Origin: Spirogloea muscicola
Taxonomy: Eukaryota; Streptophyta; Zygnematophyceae; Spirogloeales; Spirogloeaceae
NCBI GenBank assembly: GCA_009602725.1
Contig: WELB01000061.1
Span: 695,884 to 707,687, forward strand
Direction: 5' to 3'
DNA length: 11,804 bases
Position 1 is the stretch's first letter; each line of letters opens with the position of its first letter. The notes below the pieces were generated by a model. The model was not told where the DNA came from and did not search any database. It saw only the letters and a program-made list of their open reading frames with translations. A program made the position numbers and the translations under genes. Of this stretch, positions 1-7,424 are shown one piece after another.

Positions 1-696
1 GCTTTGATTCTAGCAATTTCTTATGTTGTACAGTCCCGCTTACCAAGACTTCCAACACCTGCTGCTTAGAGTTGGTAGACTCGCCTTGGCAGCTTTCAAA
101 ATATTTTCATGGTTCGCCTGAATATGTGGAAATTTATAATGTCAATCGTGATGGCAACCACGATTTGTGATATAAATTATCAATCTGCTTTCCTTATCAT
201 GGAATGCGAATTTGTGACCAGCACGTGCCCATGCAAACGGTCTCTTTGACTACTATGTATTTCTTGCTATGTGCTCATAATCTGCTCATCACCCACATGC
301 GCAAGTGTCAAGAACCTGTGAACTAGTAAGATATTGCGGCAAGCTTACTGACATCTGCATTCTAAACTTATTGATGAAGAGCGATGACAGGTTGCAACTA
401 GGAGTACGAGGAATTGATGGCCAAAAAGTTACGGCTTTATAGTCGGCCTTGCCTCACGACCCACATTCATAGATGTGCTTATCTCTTTAAATTTCATACG
501 TGATTGACTATCGTCACGGCTTGTGGGGGCGGCTGGTAAATGTGCAGATGTCACTCGACGAGCGGTACATGTCATCGATTGTGACAAAAAGAAAGAGGCA
601 AATCATCACCCCCCTGCAATGCAGTCCTTCAGCAAAATGGCCAGTCCTTGAAAGCGGGCACCTCCTGCAAGCCTCTTCGTATCACTGTCCGTATTC

Positions 697-766
697 TATG
701 GGGCTGGCCTATCACAACCGTCGCCCCTTGAGGGAGAACGTCTCTTCCATTCCGGAACGGGGAGCA
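697..766 (+). repeat. Hairpin module, degenerate copy
   Basis: GGGGCTGGCC, a short loop, then CACAACCGTCGCCCC and a GAGGGAGAACGTC-like right part. It is a weak match to the module consensus (GGGCTGGC, loop, CAGCCCTTGCCCC, then a GGGAGAGCAC-like box). The equivalent site in the second segment copy (6087-6160) has the same module, so it predates the duplication. It lies just upstream of a retroelement-tail reading frame beginning FDAAD. Confidence 0.4.
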
Positions 767-776
767 AACAACAATT

Positions 777-925
777 TTTGACGCCGCAGACTCTCAGGCC
801 CTGCTGTAAGGGGTGCGGCATCTCAATTTCCGCAGCATCGCCTAACACATGCCTCGCATCCTCTGTGCTGGTCGTGCCCTGGCTGCCGCCTCAGGCTACA
901 GACGGAGCGACTCCTTACCTGTTTG
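777..925 (+). pseudogene. Retroelement polyprotein C-terminal remnant
   Basis: Translation gives FDAADSQAL, a stop, and then in another frame HASHPLCAGRALAAASG (near 841-896). These pieces match, in the same order, the C-terminal residues seen in the better preserved fragments elsewhere in the window (FNAAGSLAQV, then SLAHAVHARAGRAMAAASG). The copy is broken by at least one stop and one frame change. No catalytic domain is present. Assignment to a retroelement rests on the resemblance of the better fragments to the C-terminal region of reverse-transcriptase polyproteins, remembered from protist and algal genomes; no search was run. Confidence 0.4.
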
Positions 926-966
926 TTCCTTTTGGGCTGGCTTCTCACAGCCATTGCCTTACGTAG
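925..966 (+). repeat. Hairpin module, short subtype
   Basis: CCTTTTGGGCTGGC, then TTCTCA, then CAGCCATTGCC: a GGCTG/CAGCC stem with a pyrimidine-rich left flank. It is the subtype also seen at 6312-6346 and, with a fuller right part, at 3613-3660. It sits directly after the GRALAAASG remnant in both segment copies. Confidence 0.55.
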
Positions 967-1463
967 AAATTGCTGTTTCTCCTACGACTGAATCTCCAGA
1001 CTTGCGGCTGCTGCCTGGGTTCACCGAGCAGGAATCAGTAGTGCTCTCTAAGCTTTCCAGATCTTTCGACCCTGGTCAAAGATGCTGGCTAGCTCATCCC
1101 AGCCCTTGCCCCTTCCCGGAGCTGCTTCTTTCTATGTATAATTCTTTCTTTCCTTGGAAGGATGTAAGAACTGGAGCAGATCCTTGAAATGCAAGCACAA
1201 GTAAAAGCTCAATAAGGAGATAGGATATTGAAAAGCCTGCCTTCAGAATACTGTACGCTTTTCTCTAGAAGAGGCTAGCGGCTGTGAAACGCAAGCCCTA
1301 GAGATATGGACAAGGTGCAACAGATGTGGAAAGCTTGGCCACCATTCAAACTATACCTGCTCAGCGTTTTCTACTTAAAAGGAATGCATGGGAGTCGCCT
1401 CAATGCCCGCCCCGCGAGGAGCGTGCCTGACGAGGGATTCGGGGCCTGTCTCCGGCAGGCGCC

Positions 1464-1540
1464 ATGCCGCCGAGCATGGCCAAGGCTGAGCATGCCGCCA
1501 AGCATGGCCGAGCCTGCGCATGCGGTCGGGCATGTCTAGA
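1464..1540. repeat. 28-bp minisatellite rich in GCATGCC
   Basis: ATGCCGCC recurs at 1464 and 1492 (period 28) inside units reading roughly GAGCATGGCC, AAGGCTGAGC, ATGCCGCCAAGC. Palindromic CATG/GCATGC cores recur about every 13-15 bases, continuing loosely to about 1565. The homologous array at 6927-6990 has the same period. Open frames on both strands over this array (Ala/Arg/His-rich) are by-products of the repeat. Confidence 0.75.
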
Positions 1541-2320
1541 GCCGAGCATGCCGGGAGCATGCCAGGCCACCCGGACGAGCCGGGCGGAACAGAATGGAAC
1601 GACGACAGCACTAGTGCCAGGGCGGCACATACCGTCTGGCACCAGGCTAATGGCCATACGACAAAGGTAAGACGTGGGGAACTTGCCCACAAATATCTGA
1701 CAACACCATGTAAGCATGAACAGCACAGCTTGGCGCTCACAGACCTTGGAGTGTTACAACCAGGCATCGGCTTCTCTCTAATCTGCCCGAGCCAGCGCGC
1801 CTGGGGACCATACTGCAGCCGCATACGAACAACGCTGGTGGCCTTGTAGCTAGCTAAGGCAGGGAAGAATCAGATACCACAGCTGCATACATTGTTATGT
1901 AGCGTTTACCGGCAGAACCTCCTCATTCTCACAGTGGTGGATGCCTAACATTTCCTTTCCAATTAGGTAAGTACGTTCTGGTAACCAAAACACGACTTGA
2001 CAGTAAATTGCAAGAAAAACATAAAATGATTTGGTACTGCGCAAAGGGGGAACGGACCTCTATGCAATTTTGACGGAACAAATTGCAATTGTTATGGTTG
2101 TCGCCACAGATCCCGCCAGGTCCATCCGAGGGGCCCAGCACCAGGTGCGGACCCACACGCAGGAACCACCTGGGACCACCATTGACCCCCTTGAACGAGC
2201 GAGCCACCTGGGACCCGTGTGCGGAGCCACCGGAGGTCACCTGGCAAAGCCCGGTCAGTCAAGGACGATCAAAGAGAAGATGTGCACTCCTAAGGAGGCG
2301 AGGGCTGCTAACAGAAGAAA
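1540..2320. other. Gene-poor stretch, no recognised gene
   Basis: Several overlapping short open frames occur on both strands, none with a recognisable domain or consistent neighbour. The only internal structure I see is CCACCTGGGACC, found twice 38 bases apart (2166-2177 and 2204-2215), within a stretch dense in ACCAGGTG/CACCTGG-like words at about 2110-2245. No matching stretch follows the second segment copy, so this part of the repeat unit differs between units. Confidence 0.5.
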
Positions 2321-2367
2321 GGGCTCGCCCATTGAGGGCTGGAAAAGCCAGCCCAAAAAAGAATGAA
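2314..2367 (-). repeat. Hairpin module, reverse orientation
   Basis: On the plus strand: AGAAAGGGCTCGCCCATTGA, then GGGCTGG, AAAA, GCCAGCCC, then AAAAAAGAATGAAC. The ends match those of the insertion at 8265-8323 (AGAAAGTGCTCGCCC ... AAAAAGAATGAAC), which supports a fixed module of about 55-60 bp. The GAATAGG segment before the stem has been lost here. Confidence 0.7.
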
Positions 2368-2375
2368 CCAAGTAC

Positions 2376-2470
2376 GAGAAAGGGGCCAGGGGAAGCGCTA
2401 AGAAAACAAGCACACAAAGAAACAAAGCAGCTACCTGTCACTCAGTAACCCCTGCTAAGCAGCTGCTAAC
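2376..2470 (-). repeat. Repeat shared with 8520-8600 in inverse orientation
   Basis: The plus strand reads GGGGCCAGGGGAAGCGCTAA near 2384, then AAACAAAGCAGCTAC near 2424 and CACTCAGTAACCCCTGCTAA near 2439. The reverse complement of 8520-8600 has the same words in the same order. At the other locus this block adjoins a retroelement 3' fragment; here it follows a hairpin module. Its nature is unknown; it may be another part of the same mobile element. Confidence 0.6.
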
Positions 2471-2500
2471 AGCCAGCCCAAAAAGATGTGACAAGGTCCG
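2466..2500 (-). repeat. Hairpin module, partial
   Basis: ACAGCCAGCCCAAAAAGATG followed by GACAAGGTCC. This is the right half of the module plus the GGACAAGGTCC-like palindromic tail that follows several other copies. The left half (CTCGCCC box) is missing. Confidence 0.5.
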
Positions 2501-2670
2501 AGTGGGCCGAACAGCGCTGAAAGACATGAGCAAGCAAGGAGCACGTAGGACAGTCGCTTGAATATCTTCAATTAGTAGCCGCAAATTAGCACATTGCCCC
2601 CATACCAGGAAATCGTAAATCTCGAATTGACCTCCCTTCTACTTCATGCGCGAGTAAGGGCGGCCATATT

Positions 2671-2716
2671 AATTGGTGGCTGTGAGAGGCCAGCCCAAAG
2701 AAATGGACAAGGTCTG
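2671..2716 (-). repeat. Hairpin module with GGACAAGGTC tail
   Basis: GGTGGCTGTGAGAGGCCAGCCC followed by AAAGAAATGGACAAGGTC. This is the reverse complement of the short subtype (GGGCTGGCCTCTCACAGCC), as at 6312-6346, with the GGACAAGGTC tail retained. A second tail word, GGACAATGTCC, lies at about 2740 at the end of the adjacent retroelement fragment. Confidence 0.6.
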
Positions 2717-2739
2717 ACGGAGCCGGAGTGCTAATTAAA

Positions 2740-3330
2740 TGGACAATGTCCAAAGCCAAAGAAAGAAGTGCCAAAAAAGGACTACACTACAAAGCACGAG
2801 ACGGTGCAGAGGAAGATTCAGATGGATGCTCAATATCCACGTGTGAGCTATAGCAGATCAGATTACCTCGAAGCAGGAAACGCGGCACTCTGCCGAGACC
2901 CGGAAGCAGCAGCCATAACGCGGCCAGCGCGCGCGTGGACCGCATGAGCCAAAGAGCGCTGGAGCGAGACCAGGAAGAGCTCGCCCATAGAAGAGAGGGG
3001 CTGGCAGAAGCTAGCCAAAAAAGAAGAGCGAGACCGCCAGCCTGATCCGAAAGACCTGCGCGAGGGAGCCGGCAGCATTGAAGCCTGGCGAACCCGGCCG
3101 CCGCTCGATGGCCTCCCGGATAAGCCACTTGAGGAGGTCCAACCAGCCACTGCCGAAAGCCCCATGTACGTCAATGGCCAGGGCCGCGAAGGCATCGCCG
3201 GGAAGGTGGTCAGAGTACTTGCGCTCCTTACTCCGAGCCGCCAAAGCGACCGCGTGCCCGACGAGCGTCGCCGATAACGCAATGAACACCCTGCATGGCG
3301 TCTCGCAGGAGGTCGTGTGAACCTGTCCGC
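2740..3330 (-). pseudogene. Retroelement 3' fragment R1 (polyprotein C-terminus and 3' UTR)
   Basis: On the minus strand an open frame from about 3289 to 3011 encodes, in order, GHAVALAARSKERKYSDHL, PGDAFAALAIDVHGAFGSG, WLDLLKWLIREAIERRPGSP and GFNAAGSLAQVFRIRLAVSL. A hairpin-module insertion (2972-3026) then interrupts it, after which another frame gives SLAHAVHARAGRVMAAASG and a stop. The rest, to about 2740, matches the non-coding tails of R2 and R3 (GACTACACTACAAAG on the plus strand near 2790). The KYxDHLPGDxFxxLAIDVHG pattern resembles the C-terminal region of reverse-transcriptase polyproteins of retroelements; that is family recollection, not a search. No catalytic YxDD is present, and this is the longest of the fragments at the 5' side. 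The GSRQSAA end differs from R2 and R3 by premature termination. Confidence 0.6.
2963..3035 (-). mobile_element. Hairpin-module insertion flanked by 9-bp target duplication
   Basis: AGCGAGACC occurs at 2963-2971 and again at 3027-3035, bracketing 55 bases that carry the module: GGAAGAGCTCGCCC, AGGGGCTGGC, AGAA, GCTAGCC, AAAAAAGAAG. The homologous fragment R2 has a single AGCGAGACC (8334-8342) and no module at this point, so R2 is the empty site. A preceding G extends the duplication to 10 bp. The insertion interrupts the C-terminal coding frame between RLAVSL and the SLAHAV segment. Confidence 0.8.
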
Positions 3331-3612
3331 TCGCCCCCGTGCGTGCAGCGGAGCTTAAAGGACTAAGACATCAGCAAGGGCACGCTCAGTAACGCGCACG
3401 GCGCGCCTCTATTCATTGGCCCAAACAAGAAATAATGCGGCTGTCGACATTAAAAGTGCGGCTGGGGAAGCCAGTCAGGGTGCATACTGAGGGTGTTCAT
3501 GACCATGTTAAGCGGAGCCACAGGCTAGGCAGACTGGGCAAGGAGCCTCGAGCCTCTTCCTCTCTGGCTCATGCGGTCCCTTTGTGGCCCCTTTGACCCT
3601 TTTGTCAACTCT
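3331..3612. other. Short intergenic stretch with a retroelement scrap
   Basis: Mostly unassigned. At about 3558-3580 the words CTCTGGCTCATGCGGTCC match the start of the SLAHAVHA coding segment of R1-R3, suggesting a small plus-strand scrap of the same element. Nothing else is recognised. Confidence 0.4.
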
Positions 3613-3662
3613 TTTCGGGCTGGCGTTTCACAGCCCTTGCCCCCATTGGGAGAGCCACTTCT
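3613..3662 (+). repeat. Hairpin module, intermediate form, abutting the LRR copy
   Basis: TTTTCGGGCTGGC, GTTT, CACAGCCC, TTGCCCCCATTGGGAGAGCC, ACTTCTCC. It links the two subtypes: the left half resembles the short form (CACAGCC), while the right half keeps the ATTGGG(A/C)GAGC box of the long form. It ends within about 15 bases of the first Ala/Pro codons of LRR copy B1. Confidence 0.7.
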
Positions 3663-3676
3663 CCTCGAGCCGCCCC

Positions 3677-3730
3677 TCCCCGCCGCCGCCGCCGCCGCCG
3701 CTGCCGCAGCCGCCGCCGCCGCCGCCGTCC
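3677..3730 (+). repeat. GCC-triplet tract
   Basis: CCGCCGCC runs interrupted by CTG and CAG, coding poly-Ala or poly-Pro depending on frame. The same kind of tract opens LRR copy B2 (about 9147-9179). Length differences between copies are probably slippage. Confidence 0.85.
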
Positions 3731-4048
3731 GCGGCCTGGCGCTGGAGGCGCGGCTCCTCTCGCTCGGGCCCCCGCTGGCGGCCGCCGCGCCCGCGCTCGA
3801 GCGCCTCGGCCTCTCGCTCCGCCTGCCGAGCGAGGGCCCGGGCTGACTGGCGGCCTTCCCGGGCTTCACCGAGCTCCGCTTGACTCTGGACGGGGGCTGG
3901 CGCGGACGCGCGGGAGACCTCGCCGCCCTGAAGCACACGCCGCGCCTACGGCGGCTAACCCTGCAGAGCTCCGGATGCTTGGCCCTTCGCAGCCCCACCC
4001 CGCTCACGGTGCTCGAGAGCCTGACCCTGCACAGCATGAAGCTGAGAG

Positions 4049-4175
4049 GCGAGCGACAGCGCCAGCTCTCTGCGCCGCTCTGCTGACTGTGCGGCCGCTT
4101 TCTAATGTGCATTTGCATGAAGTGACTGCAGCTGCCATGGCTGCAGACGGGCAGTGCCTGGTTTTCACAGAAAAG
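4049..4175 (+). other. Inferred intron of LRR copy B1 (127 bp, donor decayed to GC)
   Basis: Aligning the three copies, the coding frame before AGAG|GCGAGC and after GAAAAG|CC is continuous as phase 1 in each. Here the donor is GC, against AG|GTGAGC in B2 and B3. The 3' end has GGTTTTCACAGAAAAG, a plausible acceptor region. Stops occur inside in all frames. Confidence 0.5.
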
Positions 4176-5133
4176 CCTTGACTCCTGGCCTCCTGACGAT
4201 GCAACACCACGTGCTGGCAGACGAGGACATGCGCATCACCACGTCATTCTGCCGTCATTTGCCGTGTCTGGAGCTCTCTCTCTTCAAAATTGTGGTGGAA
4301 GTGGGGAGCCCTGGACATCAGACAAGGGCTTGCGTCACGTGGCGGACTATACACAGCAGCTTCGGGTGCTTGAGCTGGCACACATTAGCACCATCACGGC
4401 CTCTGGAATCTAGCAGATTGCAGCCAATTGCCGCTCAGAGTGTACAATTGTTCAGGTGCTCAGGGCTGTCCACGGATCTGCCGCTGAGAATACTGGCAGA
4501 GCGCCCCTTCCTCACCAATCTGGTCTATGACCAATTCTGCATCTGGCCCTTGCGTGACGAGCTGCAAGGGCTGCCTGGTCTGGCACACCTGCAGGTAGTG
4601 TCTTTCTTCCTGCATATTGGTGAGCCAGATGTGTTAGGTGCCTTCATCACCTCTTGCCCGCGTTTGCACGATCTCTCGCTTCCAGGGAGAGATCCAGAGG
4701 ATGATAGAAATGACTTAGGAGGGCATGAGACTCCTTGTCACCGAACCCCAGCGGCCAGATGAAACTTCTCACTACGCTCACCTTGAGGCGTTAGGCCATC
4801 AACTGGCCACATCTGCTAGAGTTCCTCTTGCTGTGCACCCCAAGTCTGCAGGCACTCCAGCTATATGAAGTCCGCTTTCGATAAGGCCGCTGTTCCTCAC
4901 CACCACAAGCTGCCACTCTCGCCTCCCTCACATGCTACCTCCTCCCAAGTGAAGGGCACAATGGGGAGTGACAATTCCTGTCCTTTGCACAATGGTGCCC
5001 AAGACTCACGTCCTTGAGCATCCTTCGCTCTACATTTGTGAGTCGCTCTCTCTCATAAACAGCAAGAAGTTGGTGTAGAGCTCAGCAATCTTAGCTGCCT
5101 GGTTGGTCTTGAGCTTCAAGTTCCTGTACATGG

Positions 5134-5154
5134 TACAGATACAGATACAGATGA
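5134..5154 (+). repeat. GATACA microsatellite (three units)
   Basis: ACAGATACAGATACAGAT codes alternating Asp-Thr in the LRR frame. In copy B3 the same position reads GATATAGACACAGATAC on the minus strand, next to the inversion breakpoint. Confidence 0.7.
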
Positions 5155-6086
5155 TTGGCCTTTGGCTCAAATCTAGAGTTCCTCCCGACCTTTTCGATGC
5201 GTGGAGCAGCCTTAAGTGTGACTCTCTGAAGAGTCTCTCCTGCCAGCACATGCACGCCCACGACTTGGTTAGTGCTCATTCGCAACTGCAGGCATTGCAT
5301 TGCACATGCAGAGCTGGCCCGAAATTGATATGACTATTCTTCTTGGTGACATACTCTCTACCTGCCCGAATAGTTGCGAGATCGGCCTTGGCCATGCAAA
5401 TTCTTAGGGGTTACAGTCCCGCTTTCTAAGACTTCCCAACACCTGCTGCTCAGGGTTGTTTGACTCGCCTTGCCAGCTTTTCCGAATACTTTCATGGATC
5501 GCCTGATCATGTGGATATTTATCATGTCCATCGTGTTGGCAACCACGCTTCATAATATCAAACATCTGCTTTGCTTGTCATGGAATTCGACTTTGTAACC
5601 AGCACGAGCTCATGCATATGGTCTCTGTGACCAATATGTATTCCTCTGCTATCTTATCATAAAGCACATGCCTAAGTGTCAGTAATCTCTGGACCAGTCA
5701 GATATTGCTGCGAGCTTCACTGACATCTGCATCCTCACATCATTGTTAGAGAGCGATGAAATAGAATATGAATAAGAGTATGCAGAATTGATGGCCACGG
5801 AGACCGACGGTTTTATGGTCGGCTTTGCTGCAACGGCCCACGTTCGTAGATGTGCTTACTTCTGTAATTCCGATACGTGATTTACTGTCATCAATGGCTT
5901 GTGACAGGGCGGCTGATTAATGGGCACGTGTCACTCAACGATCGATACATGTCGGATGTGACCAGAGGACAGAAGTAAACCATCCCCCTCTTGCAAAACA
6001 GTCCTTGAGCGAAGTGGACAGTCCTTATCAGCGAGCACCTCCCTGCAAGCCTCTTCGAATTAGCTTCTTCGGAATTTATCCATATT

Positions 6087-6160
6087 CTTTGGGGCTGGCC
6101 TTCAACACCGTCGCTCCTTCGAAAAAAATTCTTTTCCATCTCGGCACAGGGATGAACCAG
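6087..6160 (+). repeat. Hairpin module, degenerate copy
   Basis: TTGGGGCTGGCCTTCAACACCGTCGCTCC is the counterpart of 697-766 in the other segment copy. The stem is mostly lost (GGCTGG with CACCGTC). Confidence 0.35.
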
Positions 6161-6163
6161 CCC

Positions 6164-6310
6164 TTTGACGCCGCAAACTCTCAGGCCCTGGTGTAATGGG
6201 TGCGGCTCGTATTTTCTGCGGCATTCACTGGCACATGCATCGCATCTCTGTGCTGGTCGTGCCCTGGCTGCCGCTTCAGGCAACAGGCGGAGCGACTCCT
6301 CACCTCTACA
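6164..6310 (+). pseudogene. Retroelement polyprotein C-terminal remnant
   Basis: FDAANSQALV, a stop, WVRLVFSAAFTGT, then in a second frame LAHASHLCAGRALAAASG. It is the counterpart of 777-925 and matches FNAAGSLAQVFRIRLAVSL and SLAHAVHARAGRAMAAASG of the better fragments. One stop and one frame change break it. Confidence 0.45.
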
Positions 6311-6311
6311 C

Positions 6312-6346
6312 TCCTTTGGGCTGGCCTCTCACAGCCATTGCTTTAC
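6312..6346 (+). repeat. Hairpin module, short subtype
   Basis: CCTTTGGGCTGGCC, TCT, CACAGCCATTGC. It matches 925-966 in position and sequence, and the reverse complement of 2671-2695. Confidence 0.6.
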
Positions 6347-6636
6347 AAATTAAGTGCTGTTTCTTTCCTGAGACTAATTCTTCGGACTGCGGCAGCTGAC
6401 TAGGATCACTGAGTAGGAACCCTTAGTGCTCTCTAAGCTTTACAGATCTCTCTGACCCTGGTCAATGATGTTGGCTAGTTGTTTCCAGCCCTCGCCCCGT
6501 TTCAAGAGCTGCTTCTTTCTATTTATCATTCTTCTCTTCCTGGAAGGAGATAAGAGATCGACAAGGTCCAACGGAGCTGGAAAGCTTGGAGACCACTATG
6601 CATACCTGCTCAGCATTCTCTAGTCAGCGGGATGCA

Positions 6637-6840
6637 CGAATTCGCACCAAGGCTGAGCTCTAGTTGGTGGCTGAAAGGCTTGGAATTTGCCATCTGGTAT
6701 GCAGGTATCGATGAGCGACCTTCATGTGTTGACCTGTGGTCACTGAACGGGTCAATTCGTACTGGGTGATGTACGTCATCAGATGGGCTTGCCTCTGTAC
6801 TTGGCCAATTTGGCCATATATTGTCCTGAATACATGAAAC
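6637..6840. other. Extra segment present only in repeat copy 2
   Basis: Copy 1 runs directly from GGAATGCA to TGGGAGTCGCC (near 1381-1400), while copy 2 has about 200 bases between GGGATGCAC (near 6629) and CCATGGGGGTCGCC (near 6842). No target-site duplication or terminal repeat is obvious, so it may be an insertion in copy 2 or a deletion in copy 1. No gene is seen. Confidence 0.55.
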
Positions 6841-6926
6841 CTCCATGGGGGTCGCCCAAAGGCCCTCCCCGCGAGGAGCGTGCCTGAACGAGGGCCACGG
6901 CCTGTCTCCTGCAGGCGCCCGAGCAG

Positions 6927-6990
6927 GGCCGAGGCTGAGCATGCCGCCAAGCAAGGCCGAGACTGAGCATGCCGCCAAGCATGGCCGAGC
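6927..6990. repeat. 28-bp minisatellite, second array
   Basis: GGCCGAG(G/A)CTGAGC then ATGCCGCCAAGCA repeats, with GGCC at 6927, 6955 and 6983, giving an exact 28-base period and about 2.3 units. It is homologous to 1464-1540. The longest open frame in the window (minus strand 6610-7380) runs through it and is judged spurious. Confidence 0.8.
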
Positions 6991-7015
6991 CCGCGCATGA
7001 GGTCGAGCATGTCTG

Positions 7016-7285
7016 CTTTGTACTAGGAGAATAGAGCTGCTTTGTACATGAAACTGTACAGAGAAAGAAACAGCGCTTCCAAATTGACTGGTGGTGGGGA
7101 GCAGTCGGAGGCCGGGGAGCAAGTGAAGCTCGATTGGGCGAACTTCTTCTTCTGAAGCTCTGAGAGAGGCGCAGCCCTGCTGCTGCCTGCTGCTGCACAC
7201 CACTGCTGGGCGGCTCGTTGCCGGCTCGCCGTGGAGACCGTGGAGGCGACCCGCTTGAAGCAAGTCTGGTGGCGAGTTGTTCATT
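7016..7285. other. Unassigned stretch
   Basis: It contains CTGCTGCCTGCTGCTGC near 7179 and TTGTAC/GTACA words near 7018-7055. It has no counterpart after the first segment copy. No recognised gene. Confidence 0.4.
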
Positions 7286-7345
7286 ATTTCTTCTGGGCCT
7301 TGCTCTCTCACAGCCATCGCCCTACACTGGAAGCGTCTTTCTGCC
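7280..7345 (+). repeat. Hairpin module, diverged copy
   Basis: TTCATTATTTCTTCTGGGCC, TTGCTCT, CTCACAGCCATCGCCC and then GGAAGCGTC TTTCTG. It keeps the TTCATT-T-rich left end, a (G)GGC/CAGCC stem remnant and the TTTCT right end. It lies upstream of the next retroelement fragment. Confidence 0.45.
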
Positions 7346-7424
7346 CAGGAGGTGGAATCGCTGCCTACCGACGGCGCCACAGGGCAAGTCTTCCGCTGTG
7401 CTGGAGTGCTTCCTCGGTGCTATC

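Larger units (their letters stand above)
1..1538 (+). repeat. Segmental direct repeat, copy 1 (extends left of window)
   Basis: This stretch aligns along its whole length with about 5385-7015. Shared landmarks include CAGTCCCGCT (near 31 and 5417), GTGACTGACATCTGCAT-like text near 345 and 5720, GGTCGTGCCCTGGCTGCCGC (near 866 and 6255) and CCCCGCGAGGAGCGTGCCTGA (near 1411 and 6868). Divergence is considerable, with many substitutions and small indels, so the duplication is not recent. In copy 2 the first few hundred bases directly follow an LRR gene copy; by position, 1 to about 400 here is probably the 3' flank or tail of another LRR copy outside the window. No long open frame crosses it. It contains two hairpin modules, a retroelement-tail fragment and a 28-bp minisatellite, listed separately. 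Stretches 1-690 and 970-1460 hold no recognisable gene. Confidence 0.8.
3660..5400 (+). pseudogene. F-box/LRR-type protein pseudogene, copy B1
   Basis: Exon 1 (about 3674-4048) starts with poly-Ala/Pro, then VRGLALEARLLSLGPPL, PALERLGLSLRL, and LRR strands LAAFPGFTELRLTLD, HTPRLRRLTL and LTVLESLTLH. Exon 2 (from 4176) has VLADEDMRITTSFCRHLPCL, LSTDLPLRILAERPFLTNLV, LPGLAHLQVVSFFL, TSCPRLHDLSL and later LLTTLTLRR and PSLQALQLYEV. This spacing is typical of AMN1/RNI-like LRRs of F-box proteins, which select substrates for SCF ubiquitin ligases. No F-box start like that of B2 is visible. Compared with B2 and B3 it has TGA for a Phe codon (3844-3846), donor GT changed to GC (4049-4050), about 4 bases missing near 4280-4317, TAG for Leu (4411-4413), 5 bases missing near 4434, TAG for Trp (4792-4794) and one extra base near 4880. 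LRR-like frame continues weakly to about 5400. The apparent 202-residue open frame at 4154-4762 only works by slipping between frames and uses a GTG start. Confidence 0.65.
5385..7015 (+). repeat. Segmental direct repeat, copy 2
   Basis: Second copy of the segment at 1-1538, offset about 5.39 kb at its start and about 5.46 kb at its end. It follows LRR copy B1 without a break, so the repeated unit includes the LRR gene. It carries the same ordered contents: degenerate module, FDAA retroelement scrap, GRALAAASG scrap, short module, GACAAGGTCCAAC tail (near 6557; compare 1308) and the 28-bp minisatellite. Copy 2 has about 200 bases near 6637-6840 that copy 1 lacks. Stretches 5400-6080 and 6350-6630 show no recognisable gene. 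Confidence 0.8.

Noticed and set aside
1760-1850. Similarity of IRTTLVA-coding words here and in B3 near 11230
   Set aside because: Only about 21 bases with roughly two thirds identity; chance is enough.
2031-2448. Two overlapping plus-strand frames of 111 and 121 residues
   Set aside because: No domain, no conservation in the other repeat unit, and both run into a hairpin module.
2963-3035. Hairpin module as an introner element or a Helitron end
   Set aside because: Neither strand has GT...AG limits at the inserted boundaries, and there is no CTRR end after the hairpin or insertion between A and T.
3525-4118. 197-residue Ala/Arg-rich minus-strand frame opposite B1
   Set aside because: It is the antisense shadow of the GC-rich LRR exon and poly-Ala tract.
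4154-4762. 202-residue plus-strand open frame as an intact LRR gene
   Set aside because: It starts at GTG in the inferred intron, and its middle (about 4318-4434) is in the wrong frame relative to B2 and B3 between two small deletions. Kept as part of pseudogene B1.
6610-7380. Longest open frame in the window (256 residues, minus strand)
   Set aside because: It crosses the 28-bp minisatellite and a copy-specific segment, has repeat-type composition (Arg/His/Ala/Pro), no recognised domain, and its counterpart in segment copy 1 is not conserved.
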